This document shows, one piece after another, positions 13,336-22,005 of a stretch of DNA of 28,960 nucleotides; positions within the stretch are counted from its first letter, which is position 1; every line of letters starts with the position of its first letter. The position numbers and the translations under genes are program-made. The notes under the pieces were generated by a model. It was not told the origin of the DNA. It did not search any database and saw nothing but the letters and a program-made list of their open reading frames with translations. Origin of the DNA: a virus; the IMG/VR virus record IMGVR_UViG_3300004369_000103, positions 1 through 28,960 of that record. One strand, 5' to 3'.

Positions 13336-13506
13336 TTAGTCCTTCCGCCGTCCGCGGCTCTTGCCGAGCACTACGGCTTGGACGATTCTCTTGAGGATGT
13401 CGACGAAGTTGTCGTCTTTTTCTGTTTCGGTCAGCGCGGTGACCGTTCCTGCTGCGCTCAAAATGGCGAGGGCTAGCACGCTCCAGTGTTCGATGAAAAA
13501 TTCCAT
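13336..13506 (-). CDS. Small membrane protein, holin candidate (56 aa)
   Basis: The product begins MEFFIEHWSVLALAILSAAG. Residues 9-26 form one membrane segment, followed by an acidic loop and a strongly basic C-terminus (LGKSRGRRKD). The size, single segment and basic tail suit a small holin or lysis accessory protein. The gene lies 10 nt after the M15 peptidase gene and is the last gene before the terminator. The ATG at 13506 is preferred because upstream extensions give only low-complexity residues that overlap the peptidase gene. Confidence 0.6.
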   Translation of the reverse strand: MEFFIEHWSVLALAILSAAGTVTALTETEKDDNFVDILKRIVQAVVLGKSRGRRKD

Positions 13507-13516
13507 GTATGGTGTT

Positions 13517-13900
13517 TTAGTAGACCCACGTGAGGTCCTCGGTTTTCTCTGTGTCGTTGTCGACGTGGATGAAGGTACGGCCAATTCCTACACGGTTCAG
13601 GCCCACGCTGAAAAGGCCCCGCAGGATGAGGTAGCGTTCGCGGCTGTTGTTGGTCTGGATGTCGGCGGCCAATCCTCGAAGGTGTGAGCTGTTTTTGGCG
13701 GTTGGGTATCCGCGCTTGGTCAGGTCGTCATGGTACTCCTGCGTTCTGAACCCGCTGGTGATGCGGTAGGGCACTCCGCTGGCGTGGCGTGCGCGGTCGA
13801 GTAGGTAGACGAATTCCTCATCCATTTCTCTGGCTCCGCTTCCTGGGTCGTCGGGGCTGTCGAACTCCGAAAGTCGGAAGTACTGCAGTGGTCGTTTCAT
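13517..13900 (-). CDS. Endolysin, peptidase M15 family
   Basis: The 127-residue protein has the M15 zinc peptidase core: ITSGFRTQEYHDDL (47-60), SSHLRGLAADIQ (71-82) with H73 and D80, and FIHVDND (110-116) with H112. These are the three metal ligands of the D-Ala-D-Ala carboxypeptidase-type fold (Peptidase_M15_3-like), which cuts peptidoglycan cross-links. No signal peptide is present, so it needs a holin to reach the wall. The ATG overlaps the upstream stop (ATGA). It is flanked by two small membrane proteins, forming a lysis cassette. Confidence 0.92.
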   Translation of the reverse strand: MKRPLQYFRLSEFDSPDDPGSGAREMDEEFVYLLDRARHASGVPYRITSGFRTQEYHDDLTKRGYPTAKNSSHLRGLAADIQTNNSRERYLILRGLFSVGLNRVGIGRTFIHVDNDTEKTEDLTWVY

Positions 13901-14112
13901 TCTATGTCGATGAGGCCTGCTTTGACCAGGGCTTTTTCGATTCGGTGTATGCTGTCTGCCAGGCGGGTTAGGGCGACGCTCACCGACTCCTCGTTCTTCT
14001 CAATCCTCGCGGTGCGTTCTTTGAGTCGCGCCAGGTCTGTCTGGAGCTTCGTGTAGGTTCCGATGAGACCACCCGCCAGCGTCAAAATTGCGGCGATTGT
14101 TGGTGTGTCCAT
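13897..14112 (-). CDS. Small membrane/coiled-coil protein, lysis-associated (71 aa)
   Basis: Residues 4-22 (PTIAAILTLAGGLIGTYTK) form one membrane segment. The remainder is a heptad-rich coiled coil (ARLKERTARIEKNEESVSVA and ADSIHRIEKALVKAGL). Small proteins with one membrane segment and a coiled coil are common beside phage endolysins and may act as holin, anti-holin or spanin-like partners. The ATG at 14112 is preferred to a TTG at 14157; it overlaps the 36-aa frame by 31 nt. The coupled downstream gene is the endolysin. Confidence 0.65.
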   Translation of the reverse strand: MDTPTIAAILTLAGGLIGTYTKLQTDLARLKERTARIEKNEESVSVALTRLADSIHRIEKALVKAGLIDIE

Positions 14113-14192
14113 GACAGCGAATTTACGGCGTCCTCGCTTGTGCTTGTGCTGGTCCAAATCTCACCGTTTTTGTCTATCCAGACGGTTGTCAT
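14082..14192 (-). CDS. Short protein after the tail-tip gene (36 aa)
   Basis: The frame begins MTTVWIDKNGEIWTSTSTSE, with an ATG that shares one base with the stop of the large tail gene (TGATG). The length is marginal, but the tight stop-start join and a plausible folded beginning (VWIDKNGEIW) suggest it is translated. No family is recognised. It could be a small tail-tip partner. Confidence 0.45.
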   Translation of the reverse strand: MTTVWIDKNGEIWTSTSTSEDAVNSLSWTHQQSPQF

Positions 14193-17100
14193 CAGATGGT
14201 GGCTATGGTTATTGTGGCGCCGTAGAGCAGCGTGGTCGTGCTTGCTGGGGCGACCTTGATGCAGATGCTTGTGTTCACGCCGCTGTTGACGTCGGTGATG
14301 TCGATGCTGCTGTTGAACGCTCCCGTGCCTTGGCTGGTGACGCTGCCGTCGGTGTGGTCGTAGTCGTAAACGGTGACGGCGCTGGCTGTGCTGGCGCTGG
14401 CGTAGACCTGTACGTGCGTCGCCTTGTATCCTGCTGGGATGCCCACCATGGCGTAGGCTTCGGTTGCGCTTGAGGGCATGACGATTCCGAGGGTTCCGCT
14501 GGTGTCGTCCTCGACCATGATGGGTGCTCTGTTGTAGTCGTCGTTCATGGTCCATTGGTGCGGCAGGACCTTGACGGCGGTCTCCCATCCCATCCACCCC
14601 TTTTGGGGTTTGGTCCAGCTGATGTTGCCGCTGCCGTCGGTCGTCAGGTTTTGGCCAGCGGTGCCGTCGGCGAGCTCGGAGAACTGTCCGTTGGAGTCGA
14701 TGAGCGCGACCACGTTTCCTGTCTGCGACGAACGGTGTCCAGCGTCGTTTGGGTTGATGGGGTCTAGTGCAGCGGTGGCGTTGCACAGGTATTGGTAAGT
14801 GGTCGGGCACGTGCCGCTTGGGTAGTTGCCTGCGAGGAGGTCGTGCATCTGTCCTAGCTCCATCGTTCGCGTGCCTCCTCCGTATGCGCCCTCGATGGTG
14901 ATGGTGTCGATTTTGTTGTTGGCGCCGAGCGTCAAGTTGCCCAGTTTGGTCTTGCCGTCGGCGTCGGTGAACTTCTTGGTGGTCGCGGCGTCTGTGACCT
15001 GGTCAGCGTTCAGCGGCGTCGCCCCAGATTTGACCGCGAAGGCCGCTATGCCTGTGCCGTCGCCGAGGATGTGGTTCAGTTTATTGGTGCGCTCGGTGAC
15101 CTGCAGTTTTGTGTAGCTTGATGTGTCGGCTACTGCGCCGAAGTTGATTACTTCGCCTTGTGTGCTTAGGTTGGTGATGTCCCCTGCGCCGTTGACGGTC
15201 ACCGCATCGGTCTTTGTTTGGATGGTGTCTAGGTCGGTGGTCTTGGTTACGGTGAGGAAGTTGACCTTGTTCAGCTGTGCTTGGGTGGCGAACTTATTTG
15301 TGGTGCTGACGGTGCTGACCTGGTCGGCGTTCAGTGGTGTGGCTGTGGCCTTGACGGTGAAGGCGGTAATTCCATCCGTGTCTGCGGCTATGTGTCCGAC
15401 CTTGGTTTTTGTGGTGTCTAGGTTGTGTTGGGTCGTGATGCTGATTAGGTCTGTCTTGTCCTCAATGTCACTAATGCTGCTCTGGTTCGTCGTGATTTGG
15501 TCTTTCTGTGTTTGGGTGATGAAGCTCCTGTTCGCGTCCGTTTCGATTTTGGTTGCACGGATGGATTCGTCGTCTAGCGCTATGTCGCTGAACGCGGTCC
15601 TCCCTGCGTTCAACGTGAGCAGGCTGACCTTGTCGTCGTGGGTGTTGAGGTTGACGTTTCTGGTGACGGTGATGTAGTCGGTTTTGGCCGTGATGGCGGC
15701 GTCTCCTGCCAGGCGCGCGAGGATTTCGGAGCCCAGTGCCACGTTGGTGTTGGTGATGGCAGTTTGGTTGGTTCCGATTTGGTCTCGCTGGGCGGATGTC
15801 ACAAATTTGTTCACGCTGGTCCCGTCGTTGAGGTCGTCGGGGTCTAGGGTGACGTCGCCTGTTTGGTTCTGAATGCTGGAGACGTATGGACCGTCTGGTT
15901 CTGGGGTTGGGTCTCCGCTGTCGGGAGTCCATGTGCCTCCTTCGTCTTTGGTGTGTCCGTCGTTGACGACTACGTCGGTGGTGTCGCGGACCAGCAGGTA
16001 TCCTTCAAACGTGTTCATCCGTTTGTGGATGTCAATCTCGACGCTGGTCGGTAGGTACTTGTCTCCTTCTGAATCCTCGAGCAGCTGGGTCGGGTTGAGG
16101 AGGTCTCCGTGCAGCTCTCCCGCGAGGCCTTTGCAGGTCTTGTTGTGGATGGCTTGTATTTCCTGCGTGCCCAGTTGGTTGACGCCGAGTGTGCCTGTGG
16201 TGTGCTGTGTGCATCTCCATCCGCTGCTTGGTTCGTATGTCGCTGGGCTTGTTGCTGTCTTGACCTTGAGGACGCCGCGGGCGCCGTTGCTTATCAGGTC
16301 GCCGAAGATGACCGTTCGTTGTTGGAGGTCGCCTCGGTTGCTGCTTGTGCCCTCGGCGCTCCAGACCACGGCGTCGCCTGCCGTGTTCGATTCTCCTTGT
16401 GTCTTGAGTTGGAATGGGTTACCTAGGTTGGCGGCTACTGGGTAGATTTGGTCTCCGAGGCTCCCGCCCAGGTCGCCGCTGCCGTTCTCCTCGAGCAGGG
16501 TCAGGTTGCCTAGGTGGTTGCAGTGGTAGAGCTTGGCTTCGATGCTCGCTCCCTCCAAATCCGACGGGATGCCTGTGGTGTCGTCCTCCCATCCCATGAT
16601 GAATCCTGGGCCTGTCCCTATCAAACGGTTGTAAATGGGTGAGACCACCTCCACGTATCCTACGCTCGTGCTCCACGTGAAGTCGTCGTATTCGTGTGGC
16701 TTGTAGCTGTACTGGACGCCGTTGGTGGCGTTGAACCAGTAGGCGTTGTCTGTCGCAAAGGAGGCGGCTCGGTGGCAGTAGTGGTCTCCGACCTGTAGGG
16801 TGATGCGAACCAAAAACCGCCCCACGAATTTCTCGTTGGCGGTGCTCAGTCCGCTGAAGTTGTAACCCGTGGCGTAAAACCTGAAAAGCGCGGACAGTCG
16901 GAAGGCGTAACCGCTCGCGTAGTCGTTGTCCTGGTCTGTCAGCGTGGGGTGCTGTTTGAGCCTGTAGGCGGCTCCTAGGATGAGTGGGGCGTTTCCCCAG
17001 TAGAGCTGTTCTCGGATGGTCTGCCTGAATGGCTGCCAGTAGCTGGCACTGAAATCGGCCAGCGGACGGAGGTTGGTTCCCGTTGATGCGGTTTTGGTGA

Positions 17101-17926
17101 GCGTGCCTGAACCGCCGCCTCCACCGTACTTCTTTGTCTTGATGGTCCATGCGGTGTCGGCGTCCTGGTATCCTCCAAGCGGGAGCAGCCACCAAACTCC
17201 TGCGTATTGGCAGAGGCGGCTGTTGTAAACGGTGCAGATGCTCTCGACCACCTGTAGCGTGGTGACGGGTTCAATCAGGCCGTCGCTGTCTGGGACGTAA
17301 AACGTGGACCAATCCAGGCGCGTCGTGTCGAGGTGGTCGGTCACGCTGGCGTGGTCGTCCACGCTGTAGAAGTCGTTGGCGTAGCAGATGAAGTCGTCGC
17401 CGCTCCCGTAGAAGTATTGCGCTTGTCGCGTTTTCTTTAGGGCCGTCAGGAGGTTGCCCATGACCGTTTCGGCGGCTCCGCTGTAGTTGGTTCCGTCGTC
17501 GTCGTAGGGCAGCTCGGCTAGGTTGCCGATGTCGTCGGTCGCGGTGAGGGTGGTCGTGCGTGGGTAGTGCGATTCGGTGTAGGTCACCTGGTCCGCCATG
17601 ATGACGCCGCTCCACCAGAGGGTGGCCGTTGCTCCGTCTAATTTGTAGAGGCCTACGGTGTAGCGCCCTTCGGCGCTTGTGGCTATCCGTTCGAGCATGT
17701 CCATTTCTCCCGCGTCGCGGATGGCGATGCTGATGGAGAGCTCGCTCGTGACGACGGGTGACATTTTCTCTTTGGTCCCCGCGGACCAGCTGATGTTGCA
17801 CCCGCTGGCTAGCAGGACGTAGTTCTCTTGGACGCTGCCTCCGTAGTTGTTGTCGACGAAGTCGAGGCGCCAGTCCTGTCCTTTGTCGTCTCCAAATTCG
17901 CAGCGGTATCGTGTGGCGTATGGCAT
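14192..17926 (-). CDS. Tail-tip / receptor-binding protein (1244 aa)
   Basis: This very large structural protein lies directly after the tape measure, where central tail-tip and receptor-binding proteins are encoded. Residues 1-650 look globular, with YRCEFGDDKGQDWRLDF at the start, many aromatic residues, and a Gly-run linker (GGGGGS) near 270. From about 690 onward the sequence becomes Thr/Asp/Asn-rich with short repeated blocks (KTDLI, DLDT, TPLNADQV, TTNKF), typical of triple-stranded fibrous tail spikes. A duplicated module is visible near 848-885 and 955-990. The C-terminus is a strand-rich cap (STTTLLYGATITIATI). It probably determines host recognition. Confidence 0.8.
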   Translation of the reverse strand: MPYATRYRCEFGDDKGQDWRLDFVDNNYGGSVQENYVLLASGCNISWSAGTKEKMSPVVTSELSISIAIRDAGEMDMLERIATSAEGRYTVGLYKLDGATATLWWSGVIMADQVTYTESHYPRTTTLTATDDIGNLAELPYDDDGTNYSGAAETVMGNLLTALKKTRQAQYFYGSGDDFICYANDFYSVDDHASVTDHLDTTRLDWSTFYVPDSDGLIEPVTTLQVVESICTVYNSRLCQYAGVWWLLPLGGYQDADTAWTIKTKKYGGGGGSGTLTKTASTGTNLRPLADFSASYWQPFRQTIREQLYWGNAPLILGAAYRLKQHPTLTDQDNDYASGYAFRLSALFRFYATGYNFSGLSTANEKFVGRFLVRITLQVGDHYCHRAASFATDNAYWFNATNGVQYSYKPHEYDDFTWSTSVGYVEVVSPIYNRLIGTGPGFIMGWEDDTTGIPSDLEGASIEAKLYHCNHLGNLTLLEENGSGDLGGSLGDQIYPVAANLGNPFQLKTQGESNTAGDAVVWSAEGTSSNRGDLQQRTVIFGDLISNGARGVLKVKTATSPATYEPSSGWRCTQHTTGTLGVNQLGTQEIQAIHNKTCKGLAGELHGDLLNPTQLLEDSEGDKYLPTSVEIDIHKRMNTFEGYLLVRDTTDVVVNDGHTKDEGGTWTPDSGDPTPEPDGPYVSSIQNQTGDVTLDPDDLNDGTSVNKFVTSAQRDQIGTNQTAITNTNVALGSEILARLAGDAAITAKTDYITVTRNVNLNTHDDKVSLLTLNAGRTAFSDIALDDESIRATKIETDANRSFITQTQKDQITTNQSSISDIEDKTDLISITTQHNLDTTKTKVGHIAADTDGITAFTVKATATPLNADQVSTVSTTNKFATQAQLNKVNFLTVTKTTDLDTIQTKTDAVTVNGAGDITNLSTQGEVINFGAVADTSSYTKLQVTERTNKLNHILGDGTGIAAFAVKSGATPLNADQVTDAATTKKFTDADGKTKLGNLTLGANNKIDTITIEGAYGGGTRTMELGQMHDLLAGNYPSGTCPTTYQYLCNATAALDPINPNDAGHRSSQTGNVVALIDSNGQFSELADGTAGQNLTTDGSGNISWTKPQKGWMGWETAVKVLPHQWTMNDDYNRAPIMVEDDTSGTLGIVMPSSATEAYAMVGIPAGYKATHVQVYASASTASAVTVYDYDHTDGSVTSQGTGAFNSSIDITDVNSGVNTSICIKVAPASTTTLLYGATITIATI
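15000..15375 (-). repeat. Duplicated fibre module inside the tail-tip gene
   Basis: Two protein stretches about 108 residues apart share AF(T/A)VK, then TPLNADQV and T(N/K)KF, each followed by a short KTKLG- or LNKVNFLTV-type strand. The DNA of the two units is also similar near 15000-15040 and 15310-15350, which indicates an internal duplication that lengthened the fibre. Confidence 0.6.
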
Positions 17927-17929
17927 GGG

Positions 17930-20836
17930 TCAGAATCCTCTTGTGCGTGTTTTCTCGTATTGGTTGCGCTCGTTCGTGAGCAGGATGTCGCGGCCTCGAA
18001 TCTTGCCGAACACCTCGACGCGTTGCGTTCCTCCCTCGGCGCCGACCATCTTCATGAACTGTCCCATTTTTTCGAATGGGATGACGGCTTCTCGTCCGCT
18101 GGGGTTGTCGCCGAGCAGGGCGAGTGTTGGTCCTCCCGTCACCATCCCCCCTTCGGCGAAGGCAGGAATCTTGGAACTGAAGAGGGCCGTTACTCCTGCG
18201 GCGGCGGTTGCCGCGAGGGCTGGTCCGATGAATGCCGCGGCGGGTCCTGTTGCGCTGGCGGACTGGAATGCGTTTTTGATTGCTGTGGCGAGGGTCTCGG
18301 CGAGCAGTGCTCCGATGGTTTGCAGGGCTGCCGCTCTGATGGCGGCGCGGCTGGCTTCGGCGGCCTTCTCTGTAGCTTCGGCTTGGCTGATGCTGCCCTC
18401 CTCTACTTGCTGGGTCAGGTCACGGTGCGTGTCGGCTATGTGTTGGAACGCGCGGCCCATGTTTTGGCCGACGGTGCGGGCGGCGTCCTCTAGGTCGATG
18501 AATGCCTGGGTCGTCGTCGGTGAGTTCAGTTCGTCCAGGCGCCGCTTCAATTCCTGGATGGCTTCGGATGCTGGGTCGATGCCTAGCGCGATGAGGTCCT
18601 GGATGGCGCTCTGGATGGCCTGGATTTTAGTTCCTGTGACGTCGAAACTGTCGCCGAAAACCTGGCCCAAGTCAGAGGCCTGGCGCAGGCGGTCGTTCAG
18701 GGTATTCATCACCTGGGTCGTCGCGTCTACTTCTTCTGCGACGGTCGTGTGTGCCTGGGCTTGCGCGTAGAGGTCTTGGGCTATGTCGAGTTCGCCTAGG
18801 GTGGCAGCGCTGATGGCGGCGCGGGTGTATGCTTCTGCGAGGGCGTCGGCTCTTTCGGCTTCGTCACCCGTCAGCGCAAAGGTCCCAGCAATTTCTGCCT
18901 CCTCTTGCGACAATTGTAGCAGCACGTTTTGCAATTCCTCCTCCGCTTCGCTCATCCTGTAGTCGGGGGCCACGACCACGGTCGGTGTGATAACGGTCTC
19001 CTCTCCTCCGCCTGTGGGCGCTGTTTCACCTGTGCCGCCCGTGCTGATTGGGTCTGGAATTGGTTTGGGGTCTGGGACCGTGCTGGCTGCGACTAGCTCG
19101 TCGAGCAGGTAGTCCCGTTCTTCGACCACTCCTGCTAGCTCTGCGTTGGTTTGTCTCAGGACGTCAAAGAGTAGCGACCACTGTATGCTGATGGTGCCTG
19201 GCAGGAGGCCCTCTTTTTGTGTTTCTCGAAGTTGTTTGTTGATTTCTCTCTTTCGGGCTTCTATGTCGATGATTTCCTTTTCTAGCTCTACCAGGCGTTC
19301 CTCCTGTGCGCGGATTCGTGCTCTCTTGAGGAGTTCTTTGTTGTAGTTCTCAAGGGCGCGTTTGCCTTCAGCGGTCAGGATGTTTTCTTCGGTCAGGTTG
19401 CCTAGGTACTCGGGGCTGATGGCGTTCAATTTTTTGATGGCGTCGAGACGTGTTGCTCGCTGCACGTTCTCGCTGGTCGCAATCCTCACCAATTTTTCGA
19501 CTTCGACGCGTTCTTGCGCCGTCGCTTTGGCGGCCCGTTCTGCGATTTCGGCTTGCGCTTTTTGGACTCCTGTCAGTTTTTTTGTGTTGTCCCACAAGTT
19601 GTACACGGCGACGGCGACGGCGGCGATGGCGGTGGCGATGGCCACCCACGGGTTGGCTAAAAGGAAGCCGTAGAGGGCTTTTATTGCTGGTATCAACGCT
19701 CCGATTCCCGAGGTCAGGCTTCCCACCCCTATCAAAATGGGGCCGATGGCTGCGGCGACGGCGGCCATCGTGATGATGGTGTCTTGGGTTCCTTCGTCTA
19801 GCTCGGCGAACCGTGTTGCTAGGTCGCTGATGTATTCGACTACGCGGAGGATGGTTGGCGCGAGTTTTGTTCCTATCTCGATTTGGGCGCCCTCGATGGC
19901 GCTCTGCATCCTTGCCAGGGCACCCGCGGCAGTGTCGTTCATGATGTCCGCCATCCCTTTGGCGGCTCCATCGGCGTTGGTAAAGTCCTCGGTCAGGCTT
20001 TTGGTGACGTCGCCTGTTTTCGAAAGTACGAGGAGTGCTGTCTGGGCGCTGCGTCCTACCTCGTCTTTGGCGTCTGCTAGGTTGAGTCCTCCTTGGGCGA
20101 GGCGCTCTATCTCGTCTGCTACGTTAGCGCCTGTTCCGCCTAGCTGGGAGATGATTCTGCGGAGGGCGGTTCCTGCCTGGCTGCCTTTGATGCCGTTATT
20201 GGCCAGGGCGGCGAGCATGGCGGTTGTTTCCTCGATGCTGATTCCTGCCGCCTGCGCAACGGGGGCGACGTACTTCATGGACTCGCGGAAGCTCTCAAGG
20301 TCGAGGGCGCTTGCGCTGAAGCTGGCAGCCATGACATCGGTGACGTGGGCGGTGTCGGTTGCTGCTAGTCCAAACCCACGAACGGTCGCGCCAGCCACCT
20401 CGGCGGCGGAGGCCAGGTCGCTTCCTGTGGCTTGTGCCAGGTAGAGGGTTGCTTCCTGGGCGTCGAGGATTTGCTTGGTGCTGAAACCTAGGCGGGCGTA
20501 GGCTTCCTGTAGGTTGGCTACTTGTGATGCCGTGAACGTGGTAGTCCTTCCCAGCTCGAGGGCGCTGTCTCGTAGTTGTTTGAATTCCGACGAGCTGGCC
20601 TTGGCAACGGCTGCGACGCGGGCCATGCTGGCTTCGAATTCGGTAGCCACTCGGAAGCTGGAGACGCCGATGGCGGTGAGGGGGGCGGTGATGCCCAGGC
20701 TCATGCCGCGTCCGATTCCTTTTAGCTTCTTTCCTGTTTGTTGCAGGCGACGGCTCACTCCGCCGAGGGCCTTGTCTAGTTGTGTCGTGTCCGCGCCAAA
20801 AATGACGCGCAGTGCGGCGCTTGTTTTAGTTGCCAT
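17930..20836 (-). CDS. Tape measure protein (968 aa)
   Basis: The N-terminal third carries the TP901-type tape measure domain, with DTTQLDKALGGVSRRLQQTG near the start and FEASMARVAAVAKASSSEF, then ALRRIISQLGG. A hydrophobic stretch at about 355-415 contains two or more membrane-like segments (for example PWVAIATAIAAVAVAVYNLW). Long charged coiled-coil regions follow, a Pro/Gly linker lies near 590-630, and the C-terminal part has EGGMVTGGPTLALLGDNPSG, a motif common near tape-measure ends. The length would predict a tail of roughly 145 nm using the usual 1.5 Å per residue rule. The ATG overlaps the GT frame stop by 11 nt. Confidence 0.93.
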   Translation of the reverse strand: MATKTSAALRVIFGADTTQLDKALGGVSRRLQQTGKKLKGIGRGMSLGITAPLTAIGVSSFRVATEFEASMARVAAVAKASSSEFKQLRDSALELGRTTTFTASQVANLQEAYARLGFSTKQILDAQEATLYLAQATGSDLASAAEVAGATVRGFGLAATDTAHVTDVMAASFSASALDLESFRESMKYVAPVAQAAGISIEETTAMLAALANNGIKGSQAGTALRRIISQLGGTGANVADEIERLAQGGLNLADAKDEVGRSAQTALLVLSKTGDVTKSLTEDFTNADGAAKGMADIMNDTAAGALARMQSAIEGAQIEIGTKLAPTILRVVEYISDLATRFAELDEGTQDTIITMAAVAAAIGPILIGVGSLTSGIGALIPAIKALYGFLLANPWVAIATAIAAVAVAVYNLWDNTKKLTGVQKAQAEIAERAAKATAQERVEVEKLVRIATSENVQRATRLDAIKKLNAISPEYLGNLTEENILTAEGKRALENYNKELLKRARIRAQEERLVELEKEIIDIEARKREINKQLRETQKEGLLPGTISIQWSLLFDVLRQTNAELAGVVEERDYLLDELVAASTVPDPKPIPDPISTGGTGETAPTGGGEETVITPTVVVAPDYRMSEAEEELQNVLLQLSQEEAEIAGTFALTGDEAERADALAEAYTRAAISAATLGELDIAQDLYAQAQAHTTVAEEVDATTQVMNTLNDRLRQASDLGQVFGDSFDVTGTKIQAIQSAIQDLIALGIDPASEAIQELKRRLDELNSPTTTQAFIDLEDAARTVGQNMGRAFQHIADTHRDLTQQVEEGSISQAEATEKAAEASRAAIRAAALQTIGALLAETLATAIKNAFQSASATGPAAAFIGPALAATAAAGVTALFSSKIPAFAEGGMVTGGPTLALLGDNPSGREAVIPFEKMGQFMKMVGAEGGTQRVEVFGKIRGRDILLTNERNQYEKTRTRGF

Positions 20837-21161
20837 TGTGAAGTGTTTTTCCCATTTGGAGGAATTTGTTTACCACCTCTGGGTCCTTCAGGTCGGGCGC
20901 CTCGTCTCGTGCCGTGATTGTGTCGTATGGGTAGAAGTCCTCCCATCCGCGTGGCTTGCCCTTGCCGCGGTTGACGTTGTAGGTCAATGAGAGCAGGTGT
21001 GCCGTGTGGGTCCATGCGAGCTTGTCTTGTTGCTCGGCGTGGTCCATCATCCTGGCTACCTCGCCTAACGTGCAAACCCAAAAGTCGGAGGGGTGGATGC
21101 CGAATCGAAGTGCTCTAGCGTAGAACACCTCAAGGGTTAACGGCTCCGCGTCACCCTCTTT
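20826..21161 (-). CDS. Tail assembly chaperone T part, made by -1 frameshift
   Basis: This frame has no good start. Read from the slip site it continues the upstream G protein as KEGDAEPLTLEVFYARALR, then GIHPSDFWVCTLGEVARMM, the classic T-domain pattern in which PLT..E.FYARALR is followed by HPSDFW..T. The slip gives a 222-residue GT fusion. An isolated GTG at 21128 would remove the conserved PLTLE part, which argues for the fusion. GT links the tape measure to the tail tube protein during assembly and is absent from finished virions. Confidence 0.85.
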   Translation of the reverse strand, partial: KEGDAEPLTLEVFYARALRFGIHPSDFWVCTLGEVARMMDHAEQQDKLAWTHTAHLLSLTYNVNRGKGKPRGWEDFYPYDTITARDEAPDLKDPEVVNKFLQMGKTLHNGN

Positions 21162-21493
21162 TTTTTTGTCTTTTGGCCATCGTCAATGTTGAGGGCCTGC
21201 GCGATGTTCTCGGCAAGTGCGGCGTAATCGCTGGAACCCAGAAGGACGCGGAACCGACCCTCGTCTAGGGTCGGCTCCTTTCCTTCGAGTAGGTAGTGTG
21301 TACGAACTCCCGCCCATGTCAAATCTGGCAGTGCTTCCAGTGGCTGCTCCTGGAGGAGCTTGTCTAGGTCTGTCAGCTTGTGCTTGCCTTCGCGGCACCA
21401 AAGGCCGAGGGCGTGCATGTTGAGCAGGCATGGCACCGTTGTGCCGTCTGGGAGCTCTACTTCAAATTGTCCACGGAGGGGGTTTGTCATCAA
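21137..21493 (-). CDS. Tail assembly chaperone G
   Basis: The 118-residue protein begins MMTNPLRGQFEVELPDGTTV and has LLNMHALGLWCREGKHKL, a pattern usual for siphovirus G-type chaperones that coat the tape measure. It ends QKTKKKRVTRSR, and the Lys codons form the slip site. It lies directly after the major tail gene (ATGA overlap) and before the tape measure, the standard order. Confidence 0.85.
   Translation of the reverse strand: MMTNPLRGQFEVELPDGTTVPCLLNMHALGLWCREGKHKLTDLDKLLQEQPLEALPDLTWAGVRTHYLLEGKEPTLDEGRFRVLLGSSDYAALAENIAQALNIDDGQKTKKKRVTRSR
21158..21167 (-). promoter_or_regulatory. Programmed -1 ribosomal frameshift site
   Basis: On the minus strand nine A precede G, read in the G frame as ACA AAA AAA AAG. 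A slip of one base back after the second AAA gives AAA GAG GGT and enters the T frame, which stays open to 20826. The position at the 3' end of G and the conserved T-domain sequence immediately after the slip fit the lambda G/GT mechanism. Confidence 0.85.
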
Positions 21494-22005
21494 TCGTCGT
21501 TGTTGTTGAACGTCAGGTCACCTGTGTCCACGTATTTTTTGTAGACGAGGCCGTCTCCCTCAAAGGTAACGCTATAAGTCGCTACCTCGTTCAATCCAGC
21601 GCTTTCTTCGTAGCTGGTGATGTAGGCGTCGCCGTAGTAGATGGTGTCTCCTGTGACGCCTGTGCTCCATCCGACGCGGACTTTGGTTTTGTTGTCCCAA
21701 ATGTCGAAGAGGTCATCGGCTCCTGTGACGCTTGCTGCGAGTCCGTACTCGACGAGGCCTTCGGTGCTGATGCTCCAGGTGATGCCGCCTGTGAGGATTT
21801 CGCGCGCGCCGTCGTTGTCTTTCGTCGTCGCTTCGATGAGCTCGCGGGTGCCTGTGAAGGTTCCGCTTGTGGCGCATGCGACGAGTGCGAAGGTGTCTCC
21901 TTCTGCGCTGGTGTCACCGTAGGTGCCTCCTGTGACGGTGCTTCCTCCTGTGGTGTCGACCCAGACGCCGATGGCGTTACTTCTGATTTTTCCTGTTGTT
22001 GCCAT
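21490..22005 (-). CDS. Major tail (tube) protein
   Basis: The 171-residue protein begins MATTGKIRSNAIGVWVDTTG and is Gly/Thr-rich and strand-rich. It ends in EVATYSVTFEGDGLVYKKY, the usual last strands of TP901-1/lambda V-type tube proteins. Its position between the tail terminator block and the G chaperone confirms the role. Its first 415 nt are overlapped by the C-terminal extension of the glycosyltransferase-like gene in another frame. The upstream bases include ATTTGAACCAT, also found before the capsid gene. Confidence 0.88.
   Translation of the reverse strand: MATTGKIRSNAIGVWVDTTGGSTVTGGTYGDTSAEGDTFALVACATSGTFTGTRELIEATTKDNDGAREILTGGITWSISTEGLVEYGLAASVTGADDLFDIWDNKTKVRVGWSTGVTGDTIYYGDAYITSYEESAGLNEVATYSVTFEGDGLVYKKYVDTGDLTFNNNDD

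Noticed and set aside
13281-13382. Plus-strand mini-frame starting ATGGTGAAACAAACAAAC
   Set aside because: It begins like the two plus-strand genes but has no TTG/TAnnTTTG promoter, runs antisense into the holin candidate, and its product is low-complexity basic sequence.
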